NCBI RefSeq assembly: GCF_001885585.1 | Contig: NZ_LSRP01000100.1 | Coordinates: 1-40,067, forward strand | Source: Pararhizobium antarcticum | Lineage (GTDB): Bacteria; Pseudomonadota; Alphaproteobacteria; Rhizobiales; Rhizobiaceae | Direction: 5' to 3' | DNA length: 40,067 nt | Shown: piece after piece, positions 8,732 through 18,092 of the stretch | How the letters are laid out: every line of letters begins with the position of its first letter | How positions within the stretch are numbered: position 1 is the stretch's first letter | Notes under the pieces: model-generated | What the model saw: the letters and a program-made list of their open reading frames with translations, nothing else | What the model was told of the DNA's origin: nothing | The model's database searches: none | Position numbers and translations under genes: made by a program

Positions 8732-9546
8732 TGTTGCTGGGTTGCGTTCATCGAACCGCCGTCATTCTTGACGATCGAGCCCGATTTGATGACCTGAATG
8801 GTCGGTATGCCGTCGCCGCTGAGCAGATAGTCCGCAGCCGTCGTGTCCGGTTCCTGCGCATCGGCAACGCTGCGCAGTGCCAGCGAAAGGCGCTCGGCCA
8901 TCTGCTGTGCAACAGTGATCACCTTGGCCTGGTCCGGCGTCAGTTCCAGCGTCGCTGTGGTGCCGAGAACCGACTTGCCGCCTTCTGCCTTTTCTTCGAT
9001 CTGCTGGTCGATGGCGAGGACGCGGACATTGCTGAGCACTGTCTCCGTCAGGAAAGATTCGCCTTCCGACTTGCGGACCATGATCACGTCGACGCGGTCA
9101 TTGGGCAGGATGAAGCCGCCGGCGCCGGTTGCAACCGTGATTTCGGTTGCCACGGCGCGTTTTCCGGCCGGCAGGAGCGAGGACAGGATCTGGCTTGAGG
9201 AATCGGCGATTTTCTCCTGACGGACAGGCTCGCCATTGAAGATCGGAAGGCGGACGACAACGCCGGCGAGTTCGGTCACAGCATTCGGACGAAGCTCTTC
9301 GGTTATCAGTCCTTCGACCACGCCATCCTTCGGCCATGCCATCCAGCGGATCGAATCAGCGCTCAGCCTCGATCCGACAGGCAGGCTCTGGGATGCAACC
9401 AGCACATTGACGGACGGCGCCTGTTCAACGACGGGCTCCGACATCTGGATGACCTGACGGCCGCTGGTCAGGTTCAGCGCCAGGAATCCGGCCAACCCCG
9501 CGGACACGACAGCCACTGCCAGAATGATAACGCGTACCGGTTTCAT
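8728..9546 (-). CDS. cpaB: Flp pilus assembly protein CpaB/RcpC
   Basis: A 272-residue CpaB/RcpC protein, a periplasmic partner thought to help gate or assemble the secretin. It has one N-terminal membrane anchor or signal segment ('VRVIILAVAVVSAGLAGFLAL', residues 4-24). A SAF-type domain follows, with 'VASQSLPVGSRLSADSIRWMAWP' and 'GEPVRQEKI', and the family's 'RAVATEITVATGAGGFILPNDRVDVIM' lies after that. AGGAAGAA precedes the ATG at 9546. A 166-nt AT-rich gap separates it from cpaA, so a promoter of its own is plausible. Confidence 0.94.
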   Translation of the reverse strand: MKPVRVIILAVAVVSAGLAGFLALNLTSGRQVIQMSEPVVEQAPSVNVLVASQSLPVGSRLSADSIRWMAWPKDGVVEGLITEELRPNAVTELAGVVVRLPIFNGEPVRQEKIADSSSQILSSLLPAGKRAVATEITVATGAGGFILPNDRVDVIMVRKSEGESFLTETVLSNVRVLAIDQQIEEKAEGGKSVLGTTATLELTPDQAKVITVAQQMAERLSLALRSVADAQEPDTTAADYLLSGDGIPTIQVIKSGSIVKNDGGSMNATQQQ

Positions 9547-9606
9547 GATTCTTCCTGCGTCCCGAGATTCGTCTCGGTGCAGAATGATCAGGAATTGGTG
9601 TAATTA

Positions 9607-9640
9607 TGGTTAACAACGCGCTTACGATTGTGGTTAACAA
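9607..9640. repeat. Direct repeat pair with palindromic GTTAAC cores upstream of cpaB
   Basis: The 10-mer TGGTTAACAA occurs at 9607-9616 and again at 9631-9640, 24 bp apart. Each has a GTTAAC palindromic core. They sit 61-94 nt upstream of the cpaB start, where a repressor or activator could bind on two helical faces. The binding protein is unknown to me. Confidence 0.5.
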
Positions 9641-9665
9641 ATGCTTTGCTCTGAGAACCAGCATT

Positions 9666-9677
9666 TAAAGCGCTTTA
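9666..9677. promoter_or_regulatory. Palindrome TAAAGCGCTTTA upstream of cpaB
   Basis: A perfect 12-bp palindrome lies in the AT-rich cpaA-cpaB gap. On the leftward strand it directly follows TATATAAAG, a plausible -10 element for a cpaB promoter. The role is inferred only. Confidence 0.35.
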
Positions 9678-9712
9678 TATAGTCTTCGCGCGCATCAGCG
9701 AACGCAAAGAAA

Positions 9713-10237
9713 TCAATGAACCCGCGTGAGCGCGTGCAACATCAATGGCGAGGAAGGATAGGCTAGAAATCCGCCAATACCGATGGCGATGCCATACGGA
9801 ATCTTCTTCGCTGTGAACAGCGCTTGCGGCACCGGGAAGCCTGACGCAAGAATGGTATTTTCCTGACTGCGCATTGCCAGAATAAGCAGCGTAAGGACAC
9901 CGCCGAAAAAGGAGACGTAAATGAGGAACTCCGGGAGCGAACTGTTCAAGCCGAACCATACCGAACTTGCCGTTAGAAGTTTTGCATCGCCGCCACCCAT
10001 GACATTGAACGCAAACAGCGTGAAGCAAACGGCAAAAACGATCAAACCTGCGACCAGATGCAATCCGATCATGGTCAAGCTCAGTCCTGCCAAAGGCGCG
10101 ACCAGGATGAACGTACCCAGAATGATGGCGGACGCGCGATTGGGTATCGTCATCGTGAAGAGATCGGAAAAAGCCGAGATCGCCAGGCAGAGCGGAAGTA
10201 TCACAAAAATTGCGGCGTCGGCCAAGAGTGTCTCCAT
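9713..10237 (-). CDS. cpaA: Prepilin peptidase CpaA/TadV (A24 aspartyl protease)
   Basis: A 174-residue polytopic membrane protease that cleaves Flp prepilins and the TadE/F pseudopilins before assembly. Both catalytic aspartates of the type IV prepilin peptidase family are visible: D25 in 'AFSDLFTMTIPNR' and D84 in 'GGGDAK'. About six hydrophobic segments span the protein. It is the short TadV form without an N-methyltransferase domain. It lies 170 nt downstream of the second pilin in the same direction. Another longer open frame overlaps the same bases but lacks these motifs and is spurious. Confidence 0.94.
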   Translation of the reverse strand: METLLADAAIFVILPLCLAISAFSDLFTMTIPNRASAIILGTFILVAPLAGLSLTMIGLHLVAGLIVFAVCFTLFAFNVMGGGDAKLLTASSVWFGLNSSLPEFLIYVSFFGGVLTLLILAMRSQENTILASGFPVPQALFTAKKIPYGIAIGIGGFLAYPSSPLMLHALTRVH

Positions 10238-10350
10238 CGGTTTGCAGTCGGCACGGCAATCCTACTGCGACTTCGTTACCGAACACCCAACAGGAGCTCG
10301 CGCACTCTATTCCTAAACACGAACGGACGTAGGTCATTCACAATGACAAC

Positions 10351-10375
10351 GGCTGCCCTGTTGCCAGGAGCAGCC
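10351..10375 (-). terminator. Hairpin between the promoter-distal pilin and cpaA
   Basis: GGCTGC (10351-10356) pairs with GCAGCC (10370-10375), with inner CCTG/CAGG around a TTGC loop. No clear T-run follows on the leftward strand, so it is more likely a 3' stabiliser or partial attenuator than a full terminator. It is copied in the duplicated unit to the right. Confidence 0.5.
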
Positions 10376-10407
10376 TTTGATCAGCGCGGAGCATATTCCG
10401 CGAGCGA

Positions 10408-10578
10408 TTATTTCAGCGTCAACTGGCCACCCAGATTGGTGAATTGCGTGTTCAGCGCGCCGCCGAGCGTCGTCGCTCCGGTGATCAGGGCAACGGAGAT
10501 GAGGGCGGCGATCAGGCCGTATTCGATTGCAGTCGCGCCGGAATCGTCCTTGAGGAAACGAGCGAAAATCTTGGGCAT
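10408..10578 (-). CDS. Flp family type IVb pilin (promoter-distal copy)
   Basis: A 56-residue Flp pilin. It has a short basic leader (MPKIFARFLKDDSG) and a cleavage site after G14. The Flp box 'ATAIEYG' follows, with Glu and Tyr at mature positions 5 and 6, and then a roughly 20-residue hydrophobic helix. AGGAGAG precedes the ATG at 10578. The open frame extends upstream to 10689 but lacks a ribosome-binding site there. It differs from its neighbour at only a handful of positions (PK/TK, DD/DE, T/S, GQ/TK). The mature subunit would polymerise into the Flp fibre or act as a minor pilin. Confidence 0.95.
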   Translation of the reverse strand: MPKIFARFLKDDSGATAIEYGLIAALISVALITGATTLGGALNTQFTNLGGQLTLK

Positions 10579-10694
10579 ACGAACTCTCCTATTTCGGTTG
10601 TTGTTCAGCACGTCCGCCAACGGTCTCCGTTGATCGGATGCGTCAATTTCACTGCGACTTCTTACCGAACACCCAGTAGGGGCTCGCACATCCT

Positions 10695-10760
10695 GTTCCC
10701 AAACGGGAACGGACGCAGGTCTCTCAGAACGACGAAAGCTGCCCTGTTGCCAGGAGCAGC
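10695..10760 (-). terminator. Two hairpins between the two pilin genes
   Basis: Reading leftward from the first pilin, GCTGC/GCAGC (10738-10742 with 10756-10760, inner CCTG/CAGG) is followed by TTTCGTC. Next comes a second hairpin, GTTCCC (10695-10700), AAAC loop, GGGAAC (10705-10710). This pair could partly end or process the transcript and so set the ratio of the two pilins. The second hairpin is degraded in the matching place to the left of the other copy. Confidence 0.5.
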
Positions 10761-10793
10761 CTTCGATCAGCGCGAGGCAAGTGCCGCGAGCGA

Positions 10794-10964
10794 CTATTTC
10801 AGCGTCAGCTTGGTGCCCAGGTTGGTGAACTGCGTGTTCAGCGCGCCACCGAGGCTCGTCGCGCCAGTGATCAGGGCAACCGAGATAAGGGCGGCGATCA
10901 GGCCGTATTCGATTGCAGTCGCGCCGGATTCGTCCTTGAGGAAACGAGCGAAAATCTTGGTCAT
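10794..10964 (-). CDS. Flp family type IVb pilin (promoter-proximal copy, probably the major pilin)
   Basis: A 56-residue Flp pilin with leader MTKIFARFLKDESG, cleavage after G14, the Flp motif 'ATAIEYG' and a hydrophobic helix. AGGAGAATTCGC precedes the ATG at 10964. It is first in the leftward pilus operon and next to the only long upstream region, so it is probably the most expressed subunit; that is inferred from position. It is the product of a tandem duplication of about 386 bp that also copied flanking non-coding DNA. Confidence 0.95.
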   Translation of the reverse strand: MTKIFARFLKDESGATAIEYGLIAALISVALITGATSLGGALNTQFTNLGTKLTLK

Positions 10965-11281
10965 GCGAATTCTCCTAATTCGATTGTTGTTCAGCACTTC
11001 CGCCAACTGTTTCCGTTGATCGGATGACGGCAAACCTACACAGGGCGAATTTCAATCCGCTTAAGGAACCCGGTTACCAGGAGGTTAATGTCACACTCCC
11101 TTTTCTGTGGTGAACGGATTGCTAATAAACGCCGGGGCCGCACCAGCCTGTGTTCGCCTGTGAAGACACGCGTTGCCACCGGTCACAGTCCGGGGCTCTT
11201 CTCATCAAGCCCTGGCATTAATGCTTCATTCACCAAACCAGTGGATGCTGGACGAACTCAGTGTCTTCAGGGAAAAACGTC
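10965..11281. promoter_or_regulatory. Divergent promoter region between the pilins and the rightward Tad arm
   Basis: This 317-bp gap holds no convincing gene. It must drive both the pilin operon (leftward) and the rightward arm. Within it, TTAC-N7-TTAA lies at 11074-11088 and another TTAA at 11061-11064. The first is one base off the TTAA-N7-TTAA consensus bound by the cell-cycle regulator CtrA, which activates pilA in Caulobacter. No clear sigma-70 promoter can be called by eye. Confidence 0.5.
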
Positions 11282-11695
11282 ATGATTCCGCACACCACAG
11301 CCACAGGCCTTCGTTTGCTGGCGCTTGCCATGGCAGGCCTGTCACAGCTCGTTCCGGTGGCGGCCAGCGCGGCCGAGGAAATGATGCGCGTCTATATGGA
11401 CCACGCCCGCGTGCTGAAACTCGACCGTCCCGTCAGCAAGGTGATCATCGGAAACTCTGCGGTTGCCGACGCAACAGTCGCGGATGCGCGGACCATTGTT
11501 TTGACCGGGCGCAGTTTCGGAACGACCAATCTGGTCATTCTTGATGCGGACGGCAATGCAATCGTCGATGAACGTTTGCTCGTTTCCATCGATGAGGGAA
11601 ATACGGTGCGTGTCTTCCGCCAAACCAACCGGTCCGTTCTGTCCTGCACGCCAAACTGTGAAGTTCACACAAAGGCTGCCGCCGCCGCGCCGTGA
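11282..11695 (+). CDS. Free-standing pilus N-terminal domain protein (CpaC N-domain paralogue)
   Basis: A 137-residue secreted protein. It has a signal peptide (about residues 1-29, ending ASAAEE) and one domain matching the N-terminal domain of CpaC: 'RVLKLDRPVSKVIIGNSAVADATVADARTIVLTGRSFGTTNLVILDADGNAI'. The secretin channel domain is absent. Two cysteines near the C-terminus (SCTPNCE) could form a disulfide. The ATG at 11282 follows AGGGAAAA; an in-frame GTG at 11261 is weaker. It is first in the rightward Tad arm. It may cap or assist the secretin ring in the periplasm; that role is inferred from homology only. Confidence 0.85.
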   Translation: MIPHTTATGLRLLALAMAGLSQLVPVAASAAEEMMRVYMDHARVLKLDRPVSKVIIGNSAVADATVADARTIVLTGRSFGTTNLVILDADGNAIVDERLLVSIDEGNTVRVFRQTNRSVLSCTPNCEVHTKAAAAAP

Positions 11696-11821
11696 TCAAG
11701 CCCTCCCGATCCTTAGCAATCGATGAGTCAGTCTTCTAAAATACCAACCGTGCTTGCATACGAAATATCAACAGTCATTCCCTAGACTTCATCATCATGT
11801 GATGACGGGTGGAATTACGAG

Positions 11822-12466
11822 ATGATCGACAAGCGAAAAGAAGAAAGACCGGCAAGCGCTTTGACGTCGAATTCGACGCGCCGCGGCAAAGGCCTGTTTC
11901 GCCGGTTTTTCAAGGAACGAAGCGGCGCCTCGGCGATCGAATTCTCGCTTCTCGCTTTGCCTTTCTTTGTCATCGTCTTTGCATCGCTCGAAACATTTGC
12001 CGCGTTCACCGGCGAACAGCTCCTGACCAGTGCGACAGACACAATGGCCCGCAAGATCCGGACAGGGGAGATCACGTTTGGCCAGGGCAGGCCGTCGGAC
12101 AAGTCTGAAGCCGAATTCCGCCAGATGTTCTGTGATGAGATCTCGATCATCATGACCTGCAGTGGCGATGAGGTGAACACTGCAAGCAAGCTCTTCATCG
12201 ACGTGCGCAGTTTCGCAAACTTTTCCGATATCCCGGCTTCCGTGCCGCGCGTGGGCAATTTGCCGAGCGGTGATCTCGACACGTCAGGCTTCAAGTACGC
12301 ACCGGGCGGGCCGACGACCATCAACATTGTTCGTGCCTATTACCGCTGGTCGGTGACGACCGATCTGGTTCGACCCTATGTCACCAACCTGCGTCCGGCA
12401 GGCAGCAGCATGCCGAACGATTACCTCATGGTCGCCACCGCCGCCTTCAAGAGTGAAAATTACTGA
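11822..12466 (+). CDS. TadE-like pseudopilin
   Basis: A 214-residue TadE/TadF-type minor pseudopilin. A basic N-terminal leader (1-35) ends in 'KERSGASAIEF', with prepilin-peptidase cleavage expected after G35 and the key Glu at E40. A hydrophobic helix follows (about 41-62, LLALPFFVIVFASLETFAAF). The periplasmic domain has two cysteines (FCDE and MTCSG). It is a likely substrate of CpaA and sits 126 nt after the CpaC-N paralogue and 20 nt before the next pseudopilin. TadE and TadF are hard to tell apart by eye. Confidence 0.88.
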   Translation: MIDKRKEERPASALTSNSTRRGKGLFRRFFKERSGASAIEFSLLALPFFVIVFASLETFAAFTGEQLLTSATDTMARKIRTGEITFGQGRPSDKSEAEFRQMFCDEISIIMTCSGDEVNTASKLFIDVRSFANFSDIPASVPRVGNLPSGDLDTSGFKYAPGGPTTINIVRAYYRWSVTTDLVRPYVTNLRPAGSSMPNDYLMVATAAFKSENY

Positions 12467-12486
12467 GTTTGCAAGGATTTGAGACG

Positions 12487-13080
12487 ATGATGATCGCCAT
12501 GCGTCACAGACTGACCCGAATTTCGGCCGCATCGACGATGCTCGGGGCTTTTTTCCGTGACCGCAGGGGCACGGGCGCGGTCGAGTTTGCGATCATCGCG
12601 CCGCTTCTGATCATGACCTATATCGGCGCGTTCGAATTGTCGCTTGGCTTCAATGTCGCGCGCAAGGTGGCCCGCGCTTCCAGCACCGTGGCCGACATCG
12701 TCACGCAGCAGACGGAGGTCAACAAGGTGTTCCTCGACGGCATGAACGATGTTGCAGCCAGCGTGATGGCGCCCTATGGGGGCAATTATTCCATGAAGAT
12801 CACCGGTATCAAGGTGACGGCCGATGGTGTTGGTGTTGTTATGTGGTCGAGGGATGAGAAGGGCACCATACCCTATGACGTCGCCTCGATCGTTGCCATC
12901 CCCCAGGAACTTTCGACGCTGAATTCATTCGTGGTTCGCACGGAAATGCTGGTGCCTCACGAGTTGCTGTTGTTCGCCCCCAATCTGTCCTCGACGGCAC
13001 AGACCATCAATCTTGAAAAAACCTATTATTATCGCCAGCGTATCGGTGAGGAGATTACCTGCCTCGATTGCGGCGCCTGA
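12487..13080 (+). CDS. TadE/TadF-like pseudopilin
   Basis: A 197-residue minor pseudopilin. A leader ends at G28 in 'RDRRGTGAVEFAIIAP', with Glu at E33, followed by a hydrophobic helix ('IIAPLLIMTYIGAFELSLGF'). The periplasmic part ends 'EEITCLDCGA', with a CxxC pair at the extreme C-terminus. I chose the ATG at 12487 because AAGGA lies 9 nt upstream; a TTG at 12469 is the longer alternative. It is last in the rightward Tad arm, and no third pseudopilin with a von Willebrand domain (TadG) follows in the window. Confidence 0.87.
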   Translation: MMIAMRHRLTRISAASTMLGAFFRDRRGTGAVEFAIIAPLLIMTYIGAFELSLGFNVARKVARASSTVADIVTQQTEVNKVFLDGMNDVAASVMAPYGGNYSMKITGIKVTADGVGVVMWSRDEKGTIPYDVASIVAIPQELSTLNSFVVRTEMLVPHELLLFAPNLSSTAQTINLEKTYYYRQRIGEEITCLDCGA

Positions 13081-13204
13081 GCGAACGCCCGGTCTTTTTC
13101 TCGATGTTTGCAATGCGCAAGCCGCCACGCTATTGATCAGCCAGATTCCGCGCGAGCCGAAACACGGCCGATGACGATACCGATATCGGCTTTCCGGGTG
13201 AACC

Positions 13205-14425
13205 ATGGCACGTGCATTTCTCTTCGTTCTCGATTCCTTCGGTATTGGCGGCGCACCGGATGCGCTGGATTTTGGTGATGACGGCGCCGATACGCTGGGC
13301 CATATTGCCGAATTCTGCGCTTCTGGTGCTGCCGATCGAAGGGGCCTGCGCGAAGGCCCCTTGAGCCTTCCCAACATGTCGGCGCTTGGCCTGCTGCACG
13401 CGGCGCGGCTCGCTACCGGTCGCCTGCCGGACGGCATGGCGCTGCCCGAACGGGTGTTCGGTCTCTATGGCGCGGCCAGCGAAATCTCGCGCGGCAAGGA
13501 TACACCCTCCGGTCACTGGGAAATCGCGGGAACGCCTGTCATGTTCGATTGGGGTTACTTCCCTTCCGCGGGCGATGCTTTTCCGCAGGAATTGGTCGAA
13601 GCCATATGCCGCGAAGGCAACGTGCCCGGGATCCTCGGAAACTGCCACGCGTCGGGCACCGACATCATCGCCCGGCACGGCGAAGAGCATCTGTGGAGCG
13701 GCAAGCCGATCTGCTACACCTCTTCGGACTCCGTCTTCCAGATCGCGGCCCATGAACACACCTTCGGTCTCGAAAGGCTGCTGGAACTCTGCCAGGTGGT
13801 GCGGCGCCTGCTCGACGACTACAATATCGGCCGGGTGATCGCGCGTCCGTTCATCGGCCAGACCCCGCAGACCTTCGTGCGCACCGGCAATCGCCGCGAC
13901 TATTCCGTGCTCCCGCCGGAGCCGACACTGCTTGATCGCCTGACGAAGGCAAACCGGACCGTGCATGCCATCGGCAAGATCGGCGATATCTTCGCGCATC
14001 AGGGGATCGGCAAGGTCATCAAGGCCAATGGCAACGAGGCACTGTTCGATGCCAGCCTTGCCGTGATGGACGAAGCCGCGGATGGCGATCTTGTCTTCAC
14101 CAATTTCGTCGATTTCGACATGCTCTACGGCCATCGCCGCGATGTCGCAGGCTATGCGGCGGCACTCGAGGCCTTTGATCGACGCCTGCCGGATCTCGAT
14201 CGCAAGCTCAAATCCGGCGATATCGTTATCCTGACGGCAGATCATGGCTGCGATCCGACCTGGCGTGGCACCGACCATACCCGCGAGCGCATCCCCGTGC
14301 TGGTCTTCGGGCCGGACATCCGCACCCGCTCCATCGGCATCCTGCCGGGTTTCGCTGCCATCGGCGAAACCATTGCCAAACATCTTGGGCTGGAACCCGG
14401 TCTGCATGGGAGAAGTTTTCTGTGA
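13205..14425 (+). CDS. deoB: Phosphopentomutase
   Basis: A 406-residue DeoB of the alkaline-phosphatase superfamily. It interconverts ribose-1-phosphate or deoxyribose-1-phosphate with the 5-phosphates, linking nucleoside phosphorolysis to central metabolism. The metal ligand D10 is in '[14 protein letters not shown]'. The phospho-threonine region is '[11 protein letters not shown]', and late metal ligands lie in '[11 protein letters not shown]' and '[20 protein letters not shown]'. The length matches the family. The TGA overlaps the next gene's GTG start (GTGA), so it is coupled to add. An inverted repeat (GCCGAT at 13167-13172 with ATCGGC at 13185-13190) lies just ahead of the start and could affect translation. 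Confidence 0.97.
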   Translation: MARAFLFVLDSFGIGGAPDALDFGDDGADTLGHIAEFCASGAADRRGLREGPLSLPNMSALGLLHAARLATGRLPDGMALPERVFGLYGAASEISRGKDTPSGHWEIAGTPVMFDWGYFPSAGDAFPQELVEAICREGNVPGILGNCHASGTDIIARHGEEHLWSGKPICYTSSDSVFQIAAHEHTFGLERLLELCQVVRRLLDDYNIGRVIARPFIGQTPQTFVRTGNRRDYSVLPPEPTLLDRLTKANRTVHAIGKIGDIFAHQGIGKVIKANGNEALFDASLAVMDEAADGDLVFTNFVDFDMLYGHRRDVAGYAAALEAFDRRLPDLDRKLKSGDIVILTADHGCDPTWRGTDHTRERIPVLVFGPDIRTRSIGILPGFAAIGETIAKHLGLEPGLHGRSFL

Positions 14426-15390
14426 CGCGACATCTGAAAAAAGCGGAACTGCACTGCCATATCGAAGGCGCGACGCCGCCGGAACTGGCGCTGGCGCAGG
14501 CCGGGAAATACGGTCTCGATGTCAGCGAAATCATCCGGGATGGCGCCTATGTCTGGACGGATTTCACCAGTTTCGTTAAATGCTATGATGCCGTGGCATC
14601 CCTGTTTCGCACCGAAGAGGATTATGCGCTGCTGGCCGAGGCCTATCTCACCGAACTTGCGGCGGCCGGCACGATCTACAGCGAAATCATCGTCTCTCCC
14701 GACCACGGCAATACGATCGGGCTGGGCGCAGATGCCTATCTTCGCGGCCTTGCTGCCGGCATCGAGGCGGCCCGGGCAAAGACCGGCATCGAAGGCCGCA
14801 TGCTGATCACCATCATCCGCCACATGGGCCCGGAAGCCGCCGAGCGCACTGCGCTTTATGCGGCAAAACGTGCGCACCCGCTGGTGACGGGCTTCAACCT
14901 TGCGGGCGAGGAACGCATGCACCGTGTTGCCGACTTCACGCGGTCCTTCGATATTGCCCGCGATGCCGGCCTCGGCCTCACCATCCATGCCGGCGAATTG
15001 TCAGGCGCCTTCAGCGTCCGCGATGCGCTCGATCATGTCCGCCCGTCCCGCATCAGCCACGGCGTGCGCGCCATAGAGGATGTCGATCTGGTCAAGCGCA
15101 TAGCCGATGAAGGCGTCGTGCTGGAAACCTGCCCGGGCTCCAATGTCGCGCTTCAGGTGTTTCCGGATTTTGCAGCGCACCCGCTGCGGGCTTTGCGGGA
15201 TGCGGGCTGCCGGGTGACGCTGAATTCAGACGATCCGCCGTTCTTCCACACGTCGCTCCTCCAGGAATACGAGATCGCATCGCAAGTCATGGGCTTCTCG
15301 GATGCCGAGATCGACAGCATGACCCGAACGGCCATCGAGGCTGCCTTCGTCGACGAGCCGACACGGACGCGCCTGCTCGCCGCACTTTGA
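14422..15390 (+). CDS. add: Adenosine deaminase
   Basis: A 322-residue metal-dependent deaminase that turns adenosine or deoxyadenosine into inosine or deoxyinosine. The zinc ligands H11 and H13 are in 'LHCHIEG'. Catalytic H189-A-G-E192 and the tandem D270-D271 in 'LNSDDPPFF' are all present, and 'SHGVRAIED' supplies another conserved histidine. It starts at a GTG overlapping the deoB stop by 4 nt. It is slightly shorter than E. coli Add (about 333), which is usual for rhizobial copies. The related adenine deaminase is an alternative substrate class that cannot be excluded by eye. Confidence 0.92.
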   Translation: MTRHLKKAELHCHIEGATPPELALAQAGKYGLDVSEIIRDGAYVWTDFTSFVKCYDAVASLFRTEEDYALLAEAYLTELAAAGTIYSEIIVSPDHGNTIGLGADAYLRGLAAGIEAARAKTGIEGRMLITIIRHMGPEAAERTALYAAKRAHPLVTGFNLAGEERMHRVADFTRSFDIARDAGLGLTIHAGELSGAFSVRDALDHVRPSRISHGVRAIEDVDLVKRIADEGVVLETCPGSNVALQVFPDFAAHPLRALRDAGCRVTLNSDDPPFFHTSLLQEYEIASQVMGFSDAEIDSMTRTAIEAAFVDEPTRTRLLAAL

Positions 15391-15499
15391 CAGAAGACCG
15401 GCTGGGGATGACGTCGCAAAGCGGCGCACGCCCCTTGCAGGCCCCGGCTTTTCCGTGAAAAAAGGATATCACATCCCATTTCCGCAGGAGGCTCTTGCC

Positions 15500-16129
15500 A
15501 TGGACGGCGTCACAGTCATCAATCACCCGCTGGTTCAGCACAAGCTGACGATCATGCGCAAGAAGGAAACCTCCACGGCTGGCTTCCGCCGGCTGCTGCG
15601 CGAGATTTCGACCCTGCTTTGCTACGAGGTGACCCGCGATCTCGAACTGACGATGGAAACCATCGAAACGCCGATGCAGACCATCCAGGCGCCGGTGCTT
15701 GAAGGCAAGAAGCTGGTTTTCGCGTCCATCCTGCGCGCTGGCAACGGCCTGCTCGAAGGCATGCTCGAACTGGTTCCCTCGGCGCGTGTCTCCCATGTCG
15801 GCGTCTACCGCGATCATGAAACCCTGGAAGCGGTCGAATACTACTTCAAGGCCCCGGAAAGCCTGTCTGAGCGCCTGGTCATCGTCGTCGATCCGATGCT
15901 CGCGACCGGCAACTCCTCAATCGCCGCCATCGACAAGCTGAAGGAGCGCGGCGCCCGCAATCTGCGGTTCCTCTGCCTTCTGGCCGCGCCCGAAGGCATC
16001 CGCAATTTCCACGCCGTTCATCCGGACGTGCCGATTTTCACCGCCTCGATCGACAGCCACCTGAACGAGAGCGGTTACATCGTGCCCGGTCTCGGCGATG
16101 CTGGCGACCGGATGTATGGCACCAAGTAG
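15500..16129 (+). CDS. upp: Uracil phosphoribosyltransferase
   Basis: A 209-residue enzyme that makes UMP from uracil and PRPP. The PRPP loop '[15 protein letters not shown]' and the C-terminal uracil-binding '[17 protein letters not shown]' are intact. The ATG at 15500 is preceded by AGGAGG with good spacing, and the length equals the family norm. A GTG 45 nt upstream in frame is not needed. It is third in deoB-add-upp and ends before a strong terminator. It recovers the uracil released from uridine by the phosphorylase encoded nearby. Confidence 0.97.
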   Translation: MDGVTVINHPLVQHKLTIMRKKETSTAGFRRLLREISTLLCYEVTRDLELTMETIETPMQTIQAPVLEGKKLVFASILRAGNGLLEGMLELVPSARVSHVGVYRDHETLEAVEYYFKAPESLSERLVIVVDPMLATGNSSIAAIDKLKERGARNLRFLCLLAAPEGIRNFHAVHPDVPIFTASIDSHLNESGYIVPGLGDAGDRMYGTK

Positions 16130-16165
16130 TTCCGGTTCCTTAACCAGTTTTCAGACTACCTCTGA

Positions 16166-16192
16166 AGCCGCCGGTTAATCCGGCGGCTTTTT
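16166..16192 (+). terminator. Rho-independent terminator of deoB-add-upp
   Basis: GCCGCCGG (16167-16174), loop TTAAT, CCGGCGGC (16180-16187), then TTTTT: a textbook intrinsic terminator 37 nt after the upp stop. Confidence 0.93.
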
Positions 16193-16261
16193 GCATCCTG
16201 TTAGTCCGGTTCGTGCTTAGCTTCAGCGGTTCGTCTGTCTGCCCTTTCGGGAGAGCTTTGC

Positions 16262-16778
16262 ATGTTTGTCCGCCTGCTCACATTTGCCGGTTTTGTTGCG
16301 GTAGCCGCGCTGACCCTGCCGGGCCTTGCGACGACCTATCTCGACCGCCCCGCAAAAAGCAACACAGAGACGGCTGCAAGGGTAGCGCCCGTCAGCACCG
16401 CGAAATACGCAAGCGGCAAGGGTGTCCGGCTTCCGGCCGACCCCAAGGGACACTTCTTTGGCACATTCTCGATCAACGGTCGCCGTGAAACCGGTCTGGT
16501 CGACACTGGCGCCAGCATGATCGCCATCAACATGTCGGCTGCCCGCAGGCTCGGCATCGCAGTCAACAGCTTGAAGTACAACGCCGCTGTCAGCACGGCA
16601 AATGGCGTCGTCAAGGGCGCCTTTGTGGCACTCGACAGGGTGGAAATCGGAACGATCGGGGTGCGCAACGTCGATGCGCTGGTGCTGCCGGATGCCGCCC
16701 TGTCCGGAACGCTGATCGGCATGAGCTTCATGAACAAGCTGTCATCCTATCGCGTCGAGGGCGGCGCCCTTCACCTGT

Positions 16779-16786
<8 letters not shown>
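16262..16786 (+). CDS. Retropepsin-like aspartic protease (clan AA, TIGR02281 type)
   Basis: A 174-residue protein with one hydrophobic N-terminal segment (about residues 5-25), acting as anchor or uncleaved signal, and a single retropepsin-like domain. The catalytic motif is D81-T-G-A-S in 'TGLVDTGASMIAINMSAAR'. The second conserved stretch is 'LIGMSFMNKLSSYRVEGGALHL'. Such enzymes act as homodimers, and the active site would face the periplasm. Substrates are unknown to me. It lies just after the upp terminator and its last 8 bp overlap the 3' end of deoA on the other strand. It has no evident link to nucleoside metabolism. Confidence 0.85.
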
Positions 16787-18089
<1,303 letters not shown>

Positions 18090-18092
18090 TGC

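Noticed and set aside
9675..10337. A 220-residue leftward open frame overlapping cpaA
   Set aside because: It is in a different frame from the prepilin peptidase, with no hydrophobic pattern or catalytic motif.
13167..13190. Inverted repeat before deoB as a terminator for the TadE genes
   Set aside because: The stem is only 6 bp with a 12-nt loop and ends against the deoB ribosome-binding site, so it was only noted in the deoB entry.
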